A DNA stretch of 30,828 nt from CAZHOV01 sp964534315 (GTDB lineage Bacteria; Bacteroidota; Bacteroidia; Chitinophagales; Saprospiraceae), in the NCBI GenBank assembly GCA_964534315.1, contig CAZHOV010000056.1, forward strand, positions 1 to 30,828. Reading direction: 5' to 3'. Shown here piece after piece: positions 1 to 7,526 of this stretch. The notes beneath the pieces were generated by a model that saw nothing but the letters and a program-made list of their open reading frames with translations, did not search any database and was not told where the DNA came from. The number at the start of each line of letters is the position of its first letter. The first letter of the stretch is position 1. The position numbers and the translations under genes were made by a program.

Positions 1-24
1 TAATAATATTTTGCAATTTTACAA

Positions 25-44
25 ATCTTTCGCTTGCGAAAGAT
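25..44. repeat. short perfect hairpin
   Basis: Two 9-bp arms, ATCTTTCGC at 25-33 and its exact complement GCGAAAGAT at 36-44, are separated by TT. No T-run follows on either strand, so it is not a typical intrinsic terminator. It resembles the other tight-loop hairpins scattered between genes here. Function unknown. Confidence 0.6.
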
Positions 45-57
45 CAGTAATTAATTA

Positions 58-252
58 TTGGACCAATATTGTTGTATTTTTAAGAGGCAATACTGGAGGA
101 TCGGACAATCATGCGGTCCAAAAAAACAAATGCTATTCGTATGGACCTCATGGTCCGACACAGAATATATAAAAGCATTAGATGCTGTGAGCAATTTGCC
201 GGAATTATATCCTTACCGGATGATCAAAGCATATGGAAGCTGGGAGTTATAG
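58..252 (+). CDS. doubtful small ORF, possibly a gene remnant
   Basis: This 64-residue frame opens with TTG, has a stop just upstream at about 52, and ends before the lipoprotein gene at 317. Its second half (FVWTSWSDTEYIKAL and following) has an amino-acid mix that looks protein-like, but I do not recognise a family. An overlapping frame at 111-314 looks less protein-like. It may be the tail of a decayed gene that began outside the window, or not a gene at all. Confidence 0.2.
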   Translation: MDQYCCIFKRQYWRIGQSCGPKKQMLFVWTSWSDTEYIKALDAVSNLPELYPYRMIKAYGSWEL

Positions 253-316
253 CAAGGATTAAGCCTCCAACCAACCCCAACGACAAATTTTCCGTACTCC
301 ATAGAAAAAATTAATC

Positions 317-799
317 ATGAAAGAACTTACTTTATTTTACCTGTTTGTAATCATTCTTCTATTTACGGGTTGTACTAACGATGATTTTGGGCCTGTTGCG
401 TCCTCTACAGATTTTGAATACCTCATTTTCGGTCATTTCCATGGCGAGTGCTTTGGTGAGGAATGCATAGAAACGTTCAAATTAACTTCTGATCAACTCT
501 TTGAGGACACTACCGATGTCTATGGAGGGTTGGGGCCTTTTAATTTTATGGAACTTGAAGAAGATAGATTCCAGGTAGCTAAAGATTTGGTAAACTATTT
601 CCCCAGTCAATTACTCATCTCAAGGTTTGAAACCTTTGGTTGTCCGGATTGCTCAGACCAAGGAGGATTGTTTATCAACTATTCAAAAGGAGAAGAGGAA
701 GATAGCTGGTGGATCGATCGAAACAAAGATCAGGTGCCAGAGTATCTACATGAGTTTATCGATGCAGTAGACAAAAAAATTGAGCTAATAAACAATTAA
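317..799 (+). CDS. hypothetical lipoprotein
   Basis: This is a 160-residue predicted lipoprotein. The N-terminus has a lysine, a hydrophobic stretch and a lipobox ending LLFTGC, with the lipidated cysteine near residue 19. It should therefore be exported and anchored in the inner or outer membrane. The mature part is acidic and contains two cysteine pairs: one in HGECFGEEC around residues 43-51, and a CPDC motif near residue 109, which could form disulfides or bind a metal. No enzyme motif is visible and I cannot name a family. It is convergent with the gene at 876-2009, with about 76 bp between the stops. The ATG start is supported by the intact signal peptide. Confidence 0.75.
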   Translation: MKELTLFYLFVIILLFTGCTNDDFGPVASSTDFEYLIFGHFHGECFGEECIETFKLTSDQLFEDTTDVYGGLGPFNFMELEEDRFQVAKDLVNYFPSQLLISRFETFGCPDCSDQGGLFINYSKGEEEDSWWIDRNKDQVPEYLHEFIDAVDKKIELINN

Positions 800-875
800 G
801 TATTGATCATCCTGACAACACCAATAACTATCCTTACCAGGAGCATCATCATAAATACCCAAAAGAGTATTCCAT

Positions 876-2009
876 TCAATACCCCTCAAACCTATAAATA
901 TGATAGGGTGCATGCTCCTTAATATGCGCCTTACTCTGCAACATTTGATTGGGGATATCACTATCAGCCAGATAAAAGGTACCTCCATTGGTCATCGATA
1001 ATCCATCGGCCCATTGTATCCGTTCATCTTTAATGAGCGTAAAGCCCACTCCTCCCGGAGTTACCACATATATTCCCTGATTTTCTATATCAGTAATGTA
1101 CACATTGCCACTAAAATCAGTACGAATACCATCGCTTAGCGGTTTTTTGGATACTAATTCAACGGCACCTGCCACTGCTTTTTCCGTTTTGGAAAAATCA
1201 AATACTACTTCCGTTGGAATGCGGAACAGGGAAGAATGCCCCATTGGAGCGTAATAAATGTATTTCCCGTCTCTGCTGAAATCAATGCCGTCAATTCCGG
1301 TCAATAAGTCCACAATCCCACCAAAAAAGCGCATTTTTTTGGTAGGGGTAACCGGCACATAACCTTCATCCATTACTGAAGGATGCCCTTCCAGTAAATT
1401 CTTGCTCTCCCCGGTGGTTAGGTTGTATGCCGCCAGACTGGGCTTTCGGGAAAAGAAACCTACATTAGCTACCACAATATAATTTCCGTCGGGAGAAACA
1501 CTCAAATCGTTGAAAAAGGAAAACCTCTTGGCTACTGTTTGGGGAAATACATACTCATGGGTAACTTGATCGGTCGCCAGATCAAAAGCTGTGAGTTTTA
1601 CATCCATAAATCCATGTTGGCCATGGTCAATCACCCACAACCGGTTTTGCTGGTCGGTAAATACCCCAAGCGGTGTGACAAATAACTTCTGGGCCTCCAG
1701 GCTCGGATAAGGTGCGGCTTCATCTCTGTTTATTTCCATCAGTTTGTTTACTTCCGGACGACTTTCCGGATGAACAGTAAAAAAGACGCGGGTAGGTTGA
1801 CTGGTATCCTTGGTCGCAGCTACATTGCCGATCGGTTCATCATGCGCATAGACCCGTTCGAGCTGAGACTTATCATATTTCGGAGCAGTTGAAATATCCG
1901 GGTATTCTTGTCCGCCGCCGAAACGAAGGCGCAAGAAGATAGTTAAAACAATGACCAGAAAAAGTAGGACGCCAACAATCCAAAGAAAAATTTTAAGGAC
2001 TTTCTTCAT
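876..2009 (-). CDS. major royal jelly protein/SMP-30-like beta-propeller, membrane anchored
   Basis: This 377-residue protein starts with a single uncleaved-looking membrane helix (about residues 4-27), followed by a periplasmic beta-propeller. Repeated blade motifs include NRLWVIDHG, FFNDLSVSPDGNYIVVAN, DGIDFSRDGKYIYYAPM and SDGIRTDFSGNVYITDI. They match the yellow/major-royal-jelly family, related to SMP-30/gluconolactonase propellers. Bacterial members are often labelled L-dopachrome tautomerase-related, but their substrate is generally unknown, so a small-molecule binding or lactonase-like role is only inferred. The gene is complete. It diverges from the membrane protein at 2112, and a good TAnnTTTG box lies just upstream of its start. 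Confidence 0.8.
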   Translation of the reverse strand: MKKVLKIFLWIVGVLLFLVIVLTIFLRLRFGGGQEYPDISTAPKYDKSQLERVYAHDEPIGNVAATKDTSQPTRVFFTVHPESRPEVNKLMEINRDEAAPYPSLEAQKLFVTPLGVFTDQQNRLWVIDHGQHGFMDVKLTAFDLATDQVTHEYVFPQTVAKRFSFFNDLSVSPDGNYIVVANVGFFSRKPSLAAYNLTTGESKNLLEGHPSVMDEGYVPVTPTKKMRFFGGIVDLLTGIDGIDFSRDGKYIYYAPMGHSSLFRIPTEVVFDFSKTEKAVAGAVELVSKKPLSDGIRTDFSGNVYITDIENQGIYVVTPGGVGFTLIKDERIQWADGLSMTNGGTFYLADSDIPNQMLQSKAHIKEHAPYHIYRFEGY

Positions 2010-2022
2010 GATTTTCTTTTTA

Positions 2023-2030
2023 CAAAAATA
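2023..2030 (-). promoter_or_regulatory. candidate Bacteroidota -7 box for the royal-jelly-like gene
   Basis: On the minus strand this reads TATTTTTG, an exact match to the Bacteroidota -7 consensus TAnnTTTG, about 14 bases upstream of the ATG at 2009. No convincing TTTG -33 box is visible. The short leader means a transcription start very close to the start codon. Confidence 0.4.
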
Positions 2031-2111
2031 CGAGTAAAAGATTAAAAGAAAAAGATGCTTATTATTGTATGATAAAACTTAATCGATTTATTGCTCCATA
2101 GTCCTTTTCAT

Positions 2112-3452
2112 ATGCATCATCGAATATTTGTCGCTCTTGTTCTTATCATCCACCTCGCCTACCTCGTCTGCGCCCTCTCCTTCGCAGACATCTACACCGA
2201 CGACTCAGAGGAATACCTGCTTATGGCAGAAAACATCCAAAACGAAGGGGTCATTTATTCCTGGTACTGGAGCGAAAATCCAGACCCGAAATACTACACC
2301 TTACGCCCTCCCCTTTATGGATTGCTCATTCTTATTAGCAAATGGTTCTGGAATTCTGATTTTGCCATTCTAATCCTCCAAAACATCCTGAGCCTACTTA
2401 CCATTTTCGCCCTTGAGCGACTGGTACGTAATTGGGGGATCGGAAAAGAACGGTATGTCATTCTAGTCCTTGGAGCACTGCTATTTCCTACCTATATGAT
2501 CTTCGTCAATATGGTCATGACTGATTTTCTGCTGGGGAGCTTCTTGTTTTGGGGCTTTTTTTCAGTATATCGATATTTAGAGGAAAAGCGTCTGGGCTGG
2601 CTACTGCTCTATAACCTCATCTTATGTGTAGGCCTCTATCTCAAACCGGTATTGATCTATTTTTGGGTACCCAATTTACTTTTTTCCATTTGGCTTTTCC
2701 TCCAGGATCGACGCTGGCCCATTCTCCTGATGCCCTTCCTTTTACTTGGTGCCATGCAACTGTGGAATGCCCGTAATGAACAAGTCACCGGATGGAATCA
2801 CTTCTCTTCTATTCAAACCATCAATATCTGCAACTTCAATATGCGGCAACTCCTCCGTACCAAATACGATTGGCCAACGGCAGATAGTACGGTGGCCAAT
2901 ATCTGGAAAGTAGCCGATCAAAAAGAAGATTTTGCGGAGCATAGTGAATACTTAATGGATACTTGTAAAAATGTCTTGCTGCAAAACTTTCCCACTTACA
3001 GCTATGTACATATTCGAGGCATGAGTTCCTTTTTTCTGGACCCCGGCCGCCACGATATCCTCAAATTTTTCAGGATAAAGCCGCAAAAGAAAATGAGCTT
3101 TTTTAATGAATTAGACAAACGAGGCCTGGCTGGACTTTGGAATTATTTCCAAAACATTTCGATCGGGCTGCTGTTAGTCTACGCTGGTGTTTTTCTTTGG
3201 AATATCATTACGCTGATCTGTTTTTTACGCTTCCCTTTTGATAAGCGTTTGGATATTCGACTGAGGATATTGCTTTTTGGCTTGGTGGGCTATGTTTGCA
3301 TGCTGAGTGTGACCATTGGGTATTCTAGGTTCAAAGTGGGGGTCTATCCATTGTTGCTGATCGTTTTGGTGATGTCGGGGAGTTATTTTTGGAAAGCGTA
3401 CATCTATAAGTTTTTAGTATCGCAGGCAAGACGTTCTGGAAATGCCGAGTAA
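2112..3452 (+). CDS. polytopic membrane protein, glycosyltransferase family 39/83-like
   Basis: This is a multi-spanning inner-membrane protein with about 9-10 hydrophobic segments. A short loop after the first helix carries the acidic pair in YTDDSEEYLLMAENI, followed by RPPLYGLLI. That layout (an acidic DD/DE pair in the first periplasmic loop, then a P-rich segment before helix 2) is typical of GT-C-fold transferases of the PMT/ArnT type, which use polyprenyl-linked sugars. The sugar and acceptor cannot be read from the sequence. The frame is open from a TTG at 2091, but I prefer the ATG at 2112 because MHHRIFVALVLIIH begins directly before the first helix. It diverges from the gene at 876-2009. 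Predicted length is 446 residues. Confidence 0.7.
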   Translation: MHHRIFVALVLIIHLAYLVCALSFADIYTDDSEEYLLMAENIQNEGVIYSWYWSENPDPKYYTLRPPLYGLLILISKWFWNSDFAILILQNILSLLTIFALERLVRNWGIGKERYVILVLGALLFPTYMIFVNMVMTDFLLGSFLFWGFFSVYRYLEEKRLGWLLLYNLILCVGLYLKPVLIYFWVPNLLFSIWLFLQDRRWPILLMPFLLLGAMQLWNARNEQVTGWNHFSSIQTINICNFNMRQLLRTKYDWPTADSTVANIWKVADQKEDFAEHSEYLMDTCKNVLLQNFPTYSYVHIRGMSSFFLDPGRHDILKFFRIKPQKKMSFFNELDKRGLAGLWNYFQNISIGLLLVYAGVFLWNIITLICFLRFPFDKRLDIRLRILLFGLVGYVCMLSVTIGYSRFKVGVYPLLLIVLVMSGSYFWKAYIYKFLVSQARRSGNAE

Positions 3453-3485
3453 TGTTAGGATATTCATTATAAATCTAAAATACAA

Positions 3486-3725
3486 ATGACCATGGAAAAG
3501 AAAGTAGCTCAAAAAAGTCCGTATGTTATTACCGTAGAACCTGGTACCTATGCCTGGTGTGCTTGCGGCCACTCTTCAAACCAACCTTACTGCGATGGTT
3601 CGCATAAAGGATCAGATATCACGCCTATTGTGGAAAAGGTTGAGGAAACCAAAAAACTAGCATGGTGCGGTTGTAAGCATAGCAGCAATGGGGCTTTTTG
3701 CGATGGAAGTCATAATAAGTTGTAA
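3486..3725 (+). CDS. double CDGSH iron-sulfur domain protein
   Basis: This 79-residue protein contains two CDGSH (mitoNEET-type) zinc-finger-like motifs, each expected to hold a 2Fe-2S cluster with three Cys and one His. The first, at about residues 24-39, reads CACGHSSNQPYCDGSH and fits the family pattern. The second, at about 60-75, reads CGCKHSSNGAFCDGSH, with alanine in place of the usual proline. No signal peptide is present, so it should be cytosolic. Such proteins are linked to redox sensing or electron transfer, but the partner is unknown. An ATG two codons downstream (3492) is an alternative start. The small membrane protein follows after 12 bp, so the two are probably co-transcribed. 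Confidence 0.9.
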   Translation: MTMEKKVAQKSPYVITVEPGTYAWCACGHSSNQPYCDGSHKGSDITPIVEKVEETKKLAWCGCKHSSNGAFCDGSHNKL

Positions 3726-3737
3726 TAGCGATTAATC

Positions 3738-4073
3738 ATGGCTTCGGATACGCTGATCCTGATTAAAATCTTGCACACTATCATCTGGGCATTTTTTGCT
3801 TCAGCCATTTTCTACGTATCATATTGCGGTATCACCGGTGAGATCAATATGCTTACCTGGGTTGCTATTGGTTTCGTATTCCTGGAAGCATTGATCTTGC
3901 TTGCTTTCAAGTGGATGTGTCCCTTAACGGTTATCGCCCGAAAATACTCCGATTCACAAAAAGAAAACTTTGATATTTATCTGCCGGAGTGGTTAGCAAA
4001 GCATAATAAAGTCATCTTTACCATATTATTTGTGGTTGCTTTAGTGCTCGTTTTTTTACAAAATTTTAGTTAA
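3738..4073 (+). CDS. small membrane protein of unknown function
   Basis: This 111-residue protein has three likely membrane helices, at about residues 8-28, 38-58 and 89-109. A conserved-looking loop reads KWMCPLTVIARKYSD, followed by an amphipathic stretch with YLPEWLAKHNK. The pattern recalls DUF2784-like small membrane proteins with a CPLT motif after a helix, but I cannot assign a family firmly. It lies 12 bp after the CDGSH gene and 18 bp before the Uma2 gene, all on the same strand. Confidence 0.65.
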   Translation: MASDTLILIKILHTIIWAFFASAIFYVSYCGITGEINMLTWVAIGFVFLEALILLAFKWMCPLTVIARKYSDSQKENFDIYLPEWLAKHNKVIFTILFVVALVLVFLQNFS

Positions 4074-4091
4074 TTTAGTAGAAAAACAACC

Positions 4092-4676
4092 ATGGGTGTA
4101 CAGTCTATAAAATATTCTACTATCCAGCAATACCTGGAATGGGAATACAAATCAGAAACCAAACACGAATATGAGCAAGGAACTATCCTGGCTATGACGG
4201 GAGGATCGATTAACCATGGGATCCTTTGTGGAAATATTTATACTGAAATTAGAATGGGCTTAACACCTAAAAACTCCAATTGCAACGCCTTCGGAAGCGA
4301 GATTAGGATCCATATCGAAAAAACAGACTCAATTGTGTATCCGGATGCAATGGTTATTTGTGGTGAGATGGAGGTGTCAAAAGAGGATAAAGAGGCCGTT
4401 ATCAATCCTGTTCTAATCGTCGAGGTCTTGTCAACATCAACGGAGAGTTATGATCGAGGAGATAAATTTTATAAATACAGGCAATTGCCTTCATTAAGAG
4501 AATATATTCTAATAGACCAGAACAAACCAGTCGTCGAAACCTTTTTCAAAAAAGAACCTACCATTTGGGAAATTGCCAGATTTTCAGGGCTTGATGAAAC
4601 GATTATCTTAAAAAGCCTGGACTTGCATATTAGTATGAAAGAACTATATTTAACTATAAACTTTCCTACAACCTAA
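4092..4676 (+). CDS. Uma2 family putative endonuclease (DUF820)
   Basis: This 194-residue protein matches the Uma2/DUF820 family, a restriction-endonuclease-like (PD-(D/E)XK) fold common in cyanobacteria and Bacteroidota. Recognisable segments are KHEYEQGTILAMTGGS near the N-terminus, YPDAMVICGE with the catalytic aspartate, and PVLIVEVLSTSTESYDRG, whose EV-type motif supplies the second acidic residue. The family tail KYRQLPSLREYILIDQ follows. These proteins are associated with mobile or conflict settings, but a biological target has not been established for most. The length is normal and the gene appears intact. A second, truncated copy with a very similar N-terminus lies at 21250-21343 on the opposite strand. 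Confidence 0.85.
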   Translation: MGVQSIKYSTIQQYLEWEYKSETKHEYEQGTILAMTGGSINHGILCGNIYTEIRMGLTPKNSNCNAFGSEIRIHIEKTDSIVYPDAMVICGEMEVSKEDKEAVINPVLIVEVLSTSTESYDRGDKFYKYRQLPSLREYILIDQNKPVVETFFKKEPTIWEIARFSGLDETIILKSLDLHISMKELYLTINFPTT

Positions 4677-4956
4677 CTTTCACCCCCATCTGCAACCCAA
4701 AATAATGAGACCTTCCCTTCAACCCATACAAATCAGACTGCCCATGTACCTGGTATCTGAAATCAGGCTGTACCTGAATGGATAGTTTGGGATTGAATTG
4801 ATAGTTGACAAACGGCCGAACCTGATAGGAAAGGAAGAACCGGTTGAAAGCTAAGGCTCCCGGAGCGTAACGATAAATTTTTTTCGGTAATTGAATTTGT
4901 TAGTTTTAAGGCCTTTCACCAACTTGTATCCGAAAGAAAAAGAAAGTGTGACAGTG
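4666..4956 (-). pseudogene. C-terminal remnant of an outer-membrane beta-barrel protein gene
   Basis: Read on the minus strand, 4666 to about 4895 translates without stops to a barrel-like sequence containing SYQVRPFVNYQFNPKLSI, VQPDFRYQVHG and the end HYFGLQMGVKVRL followed by a stop. Alternating aromatic and hydrophobic strands and a C-terminal strand of this kind are typical of outer-membrane barrels. Further upstream a second frame gives TVTLSFSFGYKLVKGLKTNK and joins the first exactly at a run of seven A (4878-4884), so a one-base slip there would explain the break. No start or N-terminal half exists, because the 8-bp repeat array begins just upstream. The stop overlaps the Uma2 stop by 11 bp. 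It is similar in kind to, but not a copy of, the barrel protein at 21392. Confidence 0.6.
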
Positions 4957-4960
4957 GGAG

Positions 4961-5230
4961 GGAAATTTGGAAAATAGGAAAATAGGAAAGTAGGAAAGTA
5001 GGAAATTTGGAAAGTAGGAAAATTAGAAAATAGGAAATTTGGAAAATAGGAAAATAGGAAATTTGGAAAATAGGAAAGTAGGAAAGTAGGAAAGTAGGAA
5101 AATAGGAAATTTGGAAAATAGGAAAATAGGAAATTTGGAAAATAGGAAAATAGGAAATTTGGAAAATAGGAAAATAGGAAAGTAGGAAAATAGGAAAATT
5201 AGAAAATAGGAAATTTGGAAAGTAGGAATT
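4961..5230 (+). repeat. tandem array of 33 exact 8-bp units
   Basis: From 4961 to 5224 the sequence divides into 33 consecutive 8-bp units with no insertion or deletion, plus a partial GGAATT. Four unit types occur: GGAAAATA (13), GGAAATTT (8), GGAAAGTA (8), and the pair GGAAAATT-AGAAAATA (2 pairs). A 24-bp higher-order unit, GGAAATTT followed by two GGAAAATA, recurs at 5033, 5105, 5129 and 5153. The strand is nearly free of C. Because 24 is a multiple of three, the minus strand reads as an artificial 8-residue protein repeat. Origin and function are unknown. Confidence 0.95.
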
Positions 5231-5373
5231 AACCAAAAAAATGAACGGAAAGGAACTTATTGGAAAGTTGAAAAATGTTAACTCTGCGCGGGTTGCCTCC
5301 TTTAGGAATTTAAGGCGCGGGTGAGGAAAATTGAAAATTAAGAGTTAAGGATGAAGGATGAAAAGAAGATCAG

Positions 5374-5428
5374 ATCAGTCTGAAGGACAGATACCCTATA
5401 AACCATAACTAGGTGGTAACGCCCCCAG
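5374..5428 (+). repeat. dispersed 55-bp two-hairpin element, copy 1
   Basis: By hand alignment, about 46 of 55 bases match the reverse complement of 25987-26041. The first hairpin pairs TCAGTC with GACAGA around the loop TGAAG, with one mismatch. The second, around AACTAGGTGG and CGCCCCCAGTT, is degraded compared with the other copy. It ends 24 bases before the ATG of the pyruvate kinase-like gene, so it would lie in that gene's leader. Confidence 0.7.
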
Positions 5429-5452
5429 TTCCGAGAAACTAAAGCAAAACTT

Positions 5453-7279
5453 ATGAAAATAAAACCCGACAAAATCAAAGAGCTGATCGCTCTGCTGGAC
5501 GAAATGCTGGCAGATCTGGATAAGAAGGAGGAAAAATATCAAGAACTTATCGATGGTGTACACCCTACCTATCGAAAGAGTGCCCGCAATTTGTTGCATT
5601 ATATTGCCTTTAGAAATCACGATCTGCGAAAACTCCAGAAGCAATTGCGCAACTTGGGTATGTCGCGGTTTGCCAATGCGCAGGGGCATATTAAGGCCAG
5701 TATTTTAAATAACCAACAAATACTAAAAAGCCTGATCGGAGAAATTCCAGAAACTGTTCCGAAAGCGGGATTATCCATCAAAAATAGTCGAAGACAGTTA
5801 GTAAACCACACCAAGGAGTTGCTCGGGTATCGCTCTAAGGGGCGGCGCGTCCGGATTATGGTGACCATGCCGTCTGAGGCAGCTTTTGACTACCAGATGG
5901 TCCATAATATGGTTGCCAATGGGATGAATTGCGCACGGGTCAATTGCGCACACGATGATCCTGGGGCATGGGAAAAGATTATCAATCATGTCCACAAAGC
6001 AGCTAAAGCCTTAGGGAAAAGTGTAAAAATTGCGATGGATTTAGGAGGGCCAAAAATCCGAACGGGAGCCATAACCCCGGGGCCAAAAATCCGAAAATTT
6101 ACGCCTCGAAGAGATGATGCGGGTCGGATCATTGAACCGGCCACGATCTATCTGGTGAAAGAAATTACTGAAGATACCGATCCTCATTCGATTACAGTTC
6201 CTTTTGAATGGATGAAAAAATTGCAGGTAGACGACTTGTTGACGATCAAAGATACCAGGGATAAGACCAGACGACTAAAAGTAATGGAGTGCCTGGAAGA
6301 AGAGGTGATCCTCAATTGTTATGACACTTCCTACATCGGTACCGGTACGGTGATTCAAGTAGACCGGGAGGGAATAGAAGACGTAGAGGTAGGAGAGCTG
6401 CCGCCTATCCAGCAGTATTTATTATTGCGGGTGAATGATCTGGTCCGGATTGACAAAGCCGATATCCCCGGCAATCCTGCTCTTTATGACGAAGATGGCA
6501 ATCTGGTTCGTCAGGCCCATATCTCGTGTCAGCTAAAAGAGGTGTTTAGCCAGGTAAAAATTGGGGAGCCAATTCTCTTTGACGACGGAAAAATCAGGGG
6601 AGTTGTTGAACAGGTGCATCCTGAATATTTCGAAGTCCGAATTATCCGTGCCAAAGAAACCGGCTCAAAGTTAAAAGCCGAAAAAGGAATGAACTTTCCT
6701 ACTACCGATATGGGCTTCAGTGGTCTGACTGAAAAAGATAAACAAGACCTGGAATTTGTTGCCAAACACGCCGATGTAGTCAATTTTTCGTTTGTCAATA
6801 CCAAAGAGGATGTTGAGGAGTTACTGTCAGAAATGGAGCGGTTAGGGGTAAAAGATAAGCTGAGTATTATTCTGAAAATAGAAACGCGTCGCGCCTATGA
6901 TAGCCTCACCAAAATATTGCTGGCAGCCATGCAGGTGAAATACGTTGGGGTGATGATCGCCCGCGGTGACCTCGCAGTAGAGACCGGCTGGGACAATATC
7001 GGAAAAGTACAGCAAGAAATTTTATCGATCTGTAGCGCCGCCCACATTCCCGTAGTTTGGGCCACCCAGGTATTGGAAAACCTGGCTAAAAAAGGCTTGC
7101 CATCCCGGTCAGAAATTACCGATGCTACCTCTTCCCTTAGAGCGGAGTGCGTAATGCTTAATAAAGGCCCTTATATCAATGATGCCATATCCTTACTAGA
7201 TACGATACTACAAGATATGGAGCGCTACCTGGAAAAAAATGAAACCATGCTACCAAGATTAAAAAAACTACTGGATTGA
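5453..7279 (+). CDS. atypical pyruvate kinase-like protein
   Basis: This 608-residue protein has a pyruvate kinase core (phosphoenolpyruvate plus ADP to pyruvate plus ATP in classical members). About 130 N-terminal residues, helical and highly charged, precede the core. Active-site segments are visible: GMNCARVNCAHDD (Arg162, Asn164, His167), AMDLGGPKIRTG (Asp196, Arg203), LKIETRRAY near 477 (the catalytic lysine and metal-binding glutamate), ARGDLAVE near 502, and WATQVLENL near 538 with the threonine. It differs from normal enzymes in lacking the C-terminal regulatory domain, in a longer B-domain region, and in degenerate core motifs (LGGPK for TKGPE, NCAHD for NFSHG). Such proteins are annotated as pyruvate kinase in several phyla, but true activity is uncertain. 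It is cytosolic, complete, and a single transcription unit. Confidence 0.8.
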   Translation: MKIKPDKIKELIALLDEMLADLDKKEEKYQELIDGVHPTYRKSARNLLHYIAFRNHDLRKLQKQLRNLGMSRFANAQGHIKASILNNQQILKSLIGEIPETVPKAGLSIKNSRRQLVNHTKELLGYRSKGRRVRIMVTMPSEAAFDYQMVHNMVANGMNCARVNCAHDDPGAWEKIINHVHKAAKALGKSVKIAMDLGGPKIRTGAITPGPKIRKFTPRRDDAGRIIEPATIYLVKEITEDTDPHSITVPFEWMKKLQVDDLLTIKDTRDKTRRLKVMECLEEEVILNCYDTSYIGTGTVIQVDREGIEDVEVGELPPIQQYLLLRVNDLVRIDKADIPGNPALYDEDGNLVRQAHISCQLKEVFSQVKIGEPILFDDGKIRGVVEQVHPEYFEVRIIRAKETGSKLKAEKGMNFPTTDMGFSGLTEKDKQDLEFVAKHADVVNFSFVNTKEDVEELLSEMERLGVKDKLSIILKIETRRAYDSLTKILLAAMQVKYVGVMIARGDLAVETGWDNIGKVQQEILSICSAAHIPVVWATQVLENLAKKGLPSRSEITDATSSLRAECVMLNKGPYINDAISLLDTILQDMERYLEKNETMLPRLKKLLD

Positions 7280-7399
7280 TGTGGTCTGACGACTAACGTT
7301 CGTCTGATCACTAGACTATTTTTGATTATTGGATTAGAGATTGAATTATGTAGTATGAATGCAAAAAAACCCTTATTTAACTAGGCGTGGGTGGATTTC

Positions 7400-7418
7400 C
7401 CTGCCTGTAGCAGGCAGG
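7400..7418. repeat. perfect GC-rich hairpin
   Basis: CCTGCCTG at 7400-7407 and its complement CAGGCAGG at 7411-7418 flank a TAG loop. It sits in the 247-bp gap between the pyruvate kinase-like gene and the methyltransferase gene. No T-run follows directly, so termination is not assured. The gap also holds a weak GACGA/TCGTC hairpin near 7287 and the promoter box at 7476. Confidence 0.6.
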
Positions 7419-7475
7419 CCTTAAGGGTAAAGGGCGAGGGAGGAAAAAAGCACTAGAATTTAAAAAATCAAATTG

Positions 7476-7483
7476 TACCTTTG
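7476..7483 (+). promoter_or_regulatory. candidate -7 box for the methyltransferase gene
   Basis: TACCTTTG is an exact match to the Bacteroidota -7 consensus TAnnTTTG and lies 43 bases before the ATG at 7527, a sensible leader length. A clear -33 TTTG is not visible at the right distance. The preceding sequence is AT-rich. Confidence 0.5.
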
Positions 7484-7526
7484 AGCCAGAATACATATTC
7501 AAAAGATCCATAAAACGATCCGACTT

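Larger units (their letters stand above)
4957..5452. other. intergenic stretch without a gene
   Basis: This 496-bp stretch holds an octamer array (4961-5230), then AT-rich sequence with short direct repeats such as AAGGATG twice near 5346, and a dispersed hairpin element (5374-5428) just before the pyruvate kinase-like gene. An apparent open frame on the minus strand through the array (4916-5236) only reflects the repeats and is not taken as a gene. No promoter box is convincing. Confidence 0.7.

Noticed and set aside
4961..5230. The octamer array as a CRISPR array
   Set aside because: There are no spacers; the units are contiguous 8-mers and no cas genes are near.
4916..5236. Open 106-residue minus-strand frame made of an 8-residue repeat (FPIFQISY type)
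   Set aside because: It is an automatic result of the 8-bp array, whose period times three gives a stop-free 24-bp unit. The end runs into the outer-membrane protein remnant in the wrong frame.
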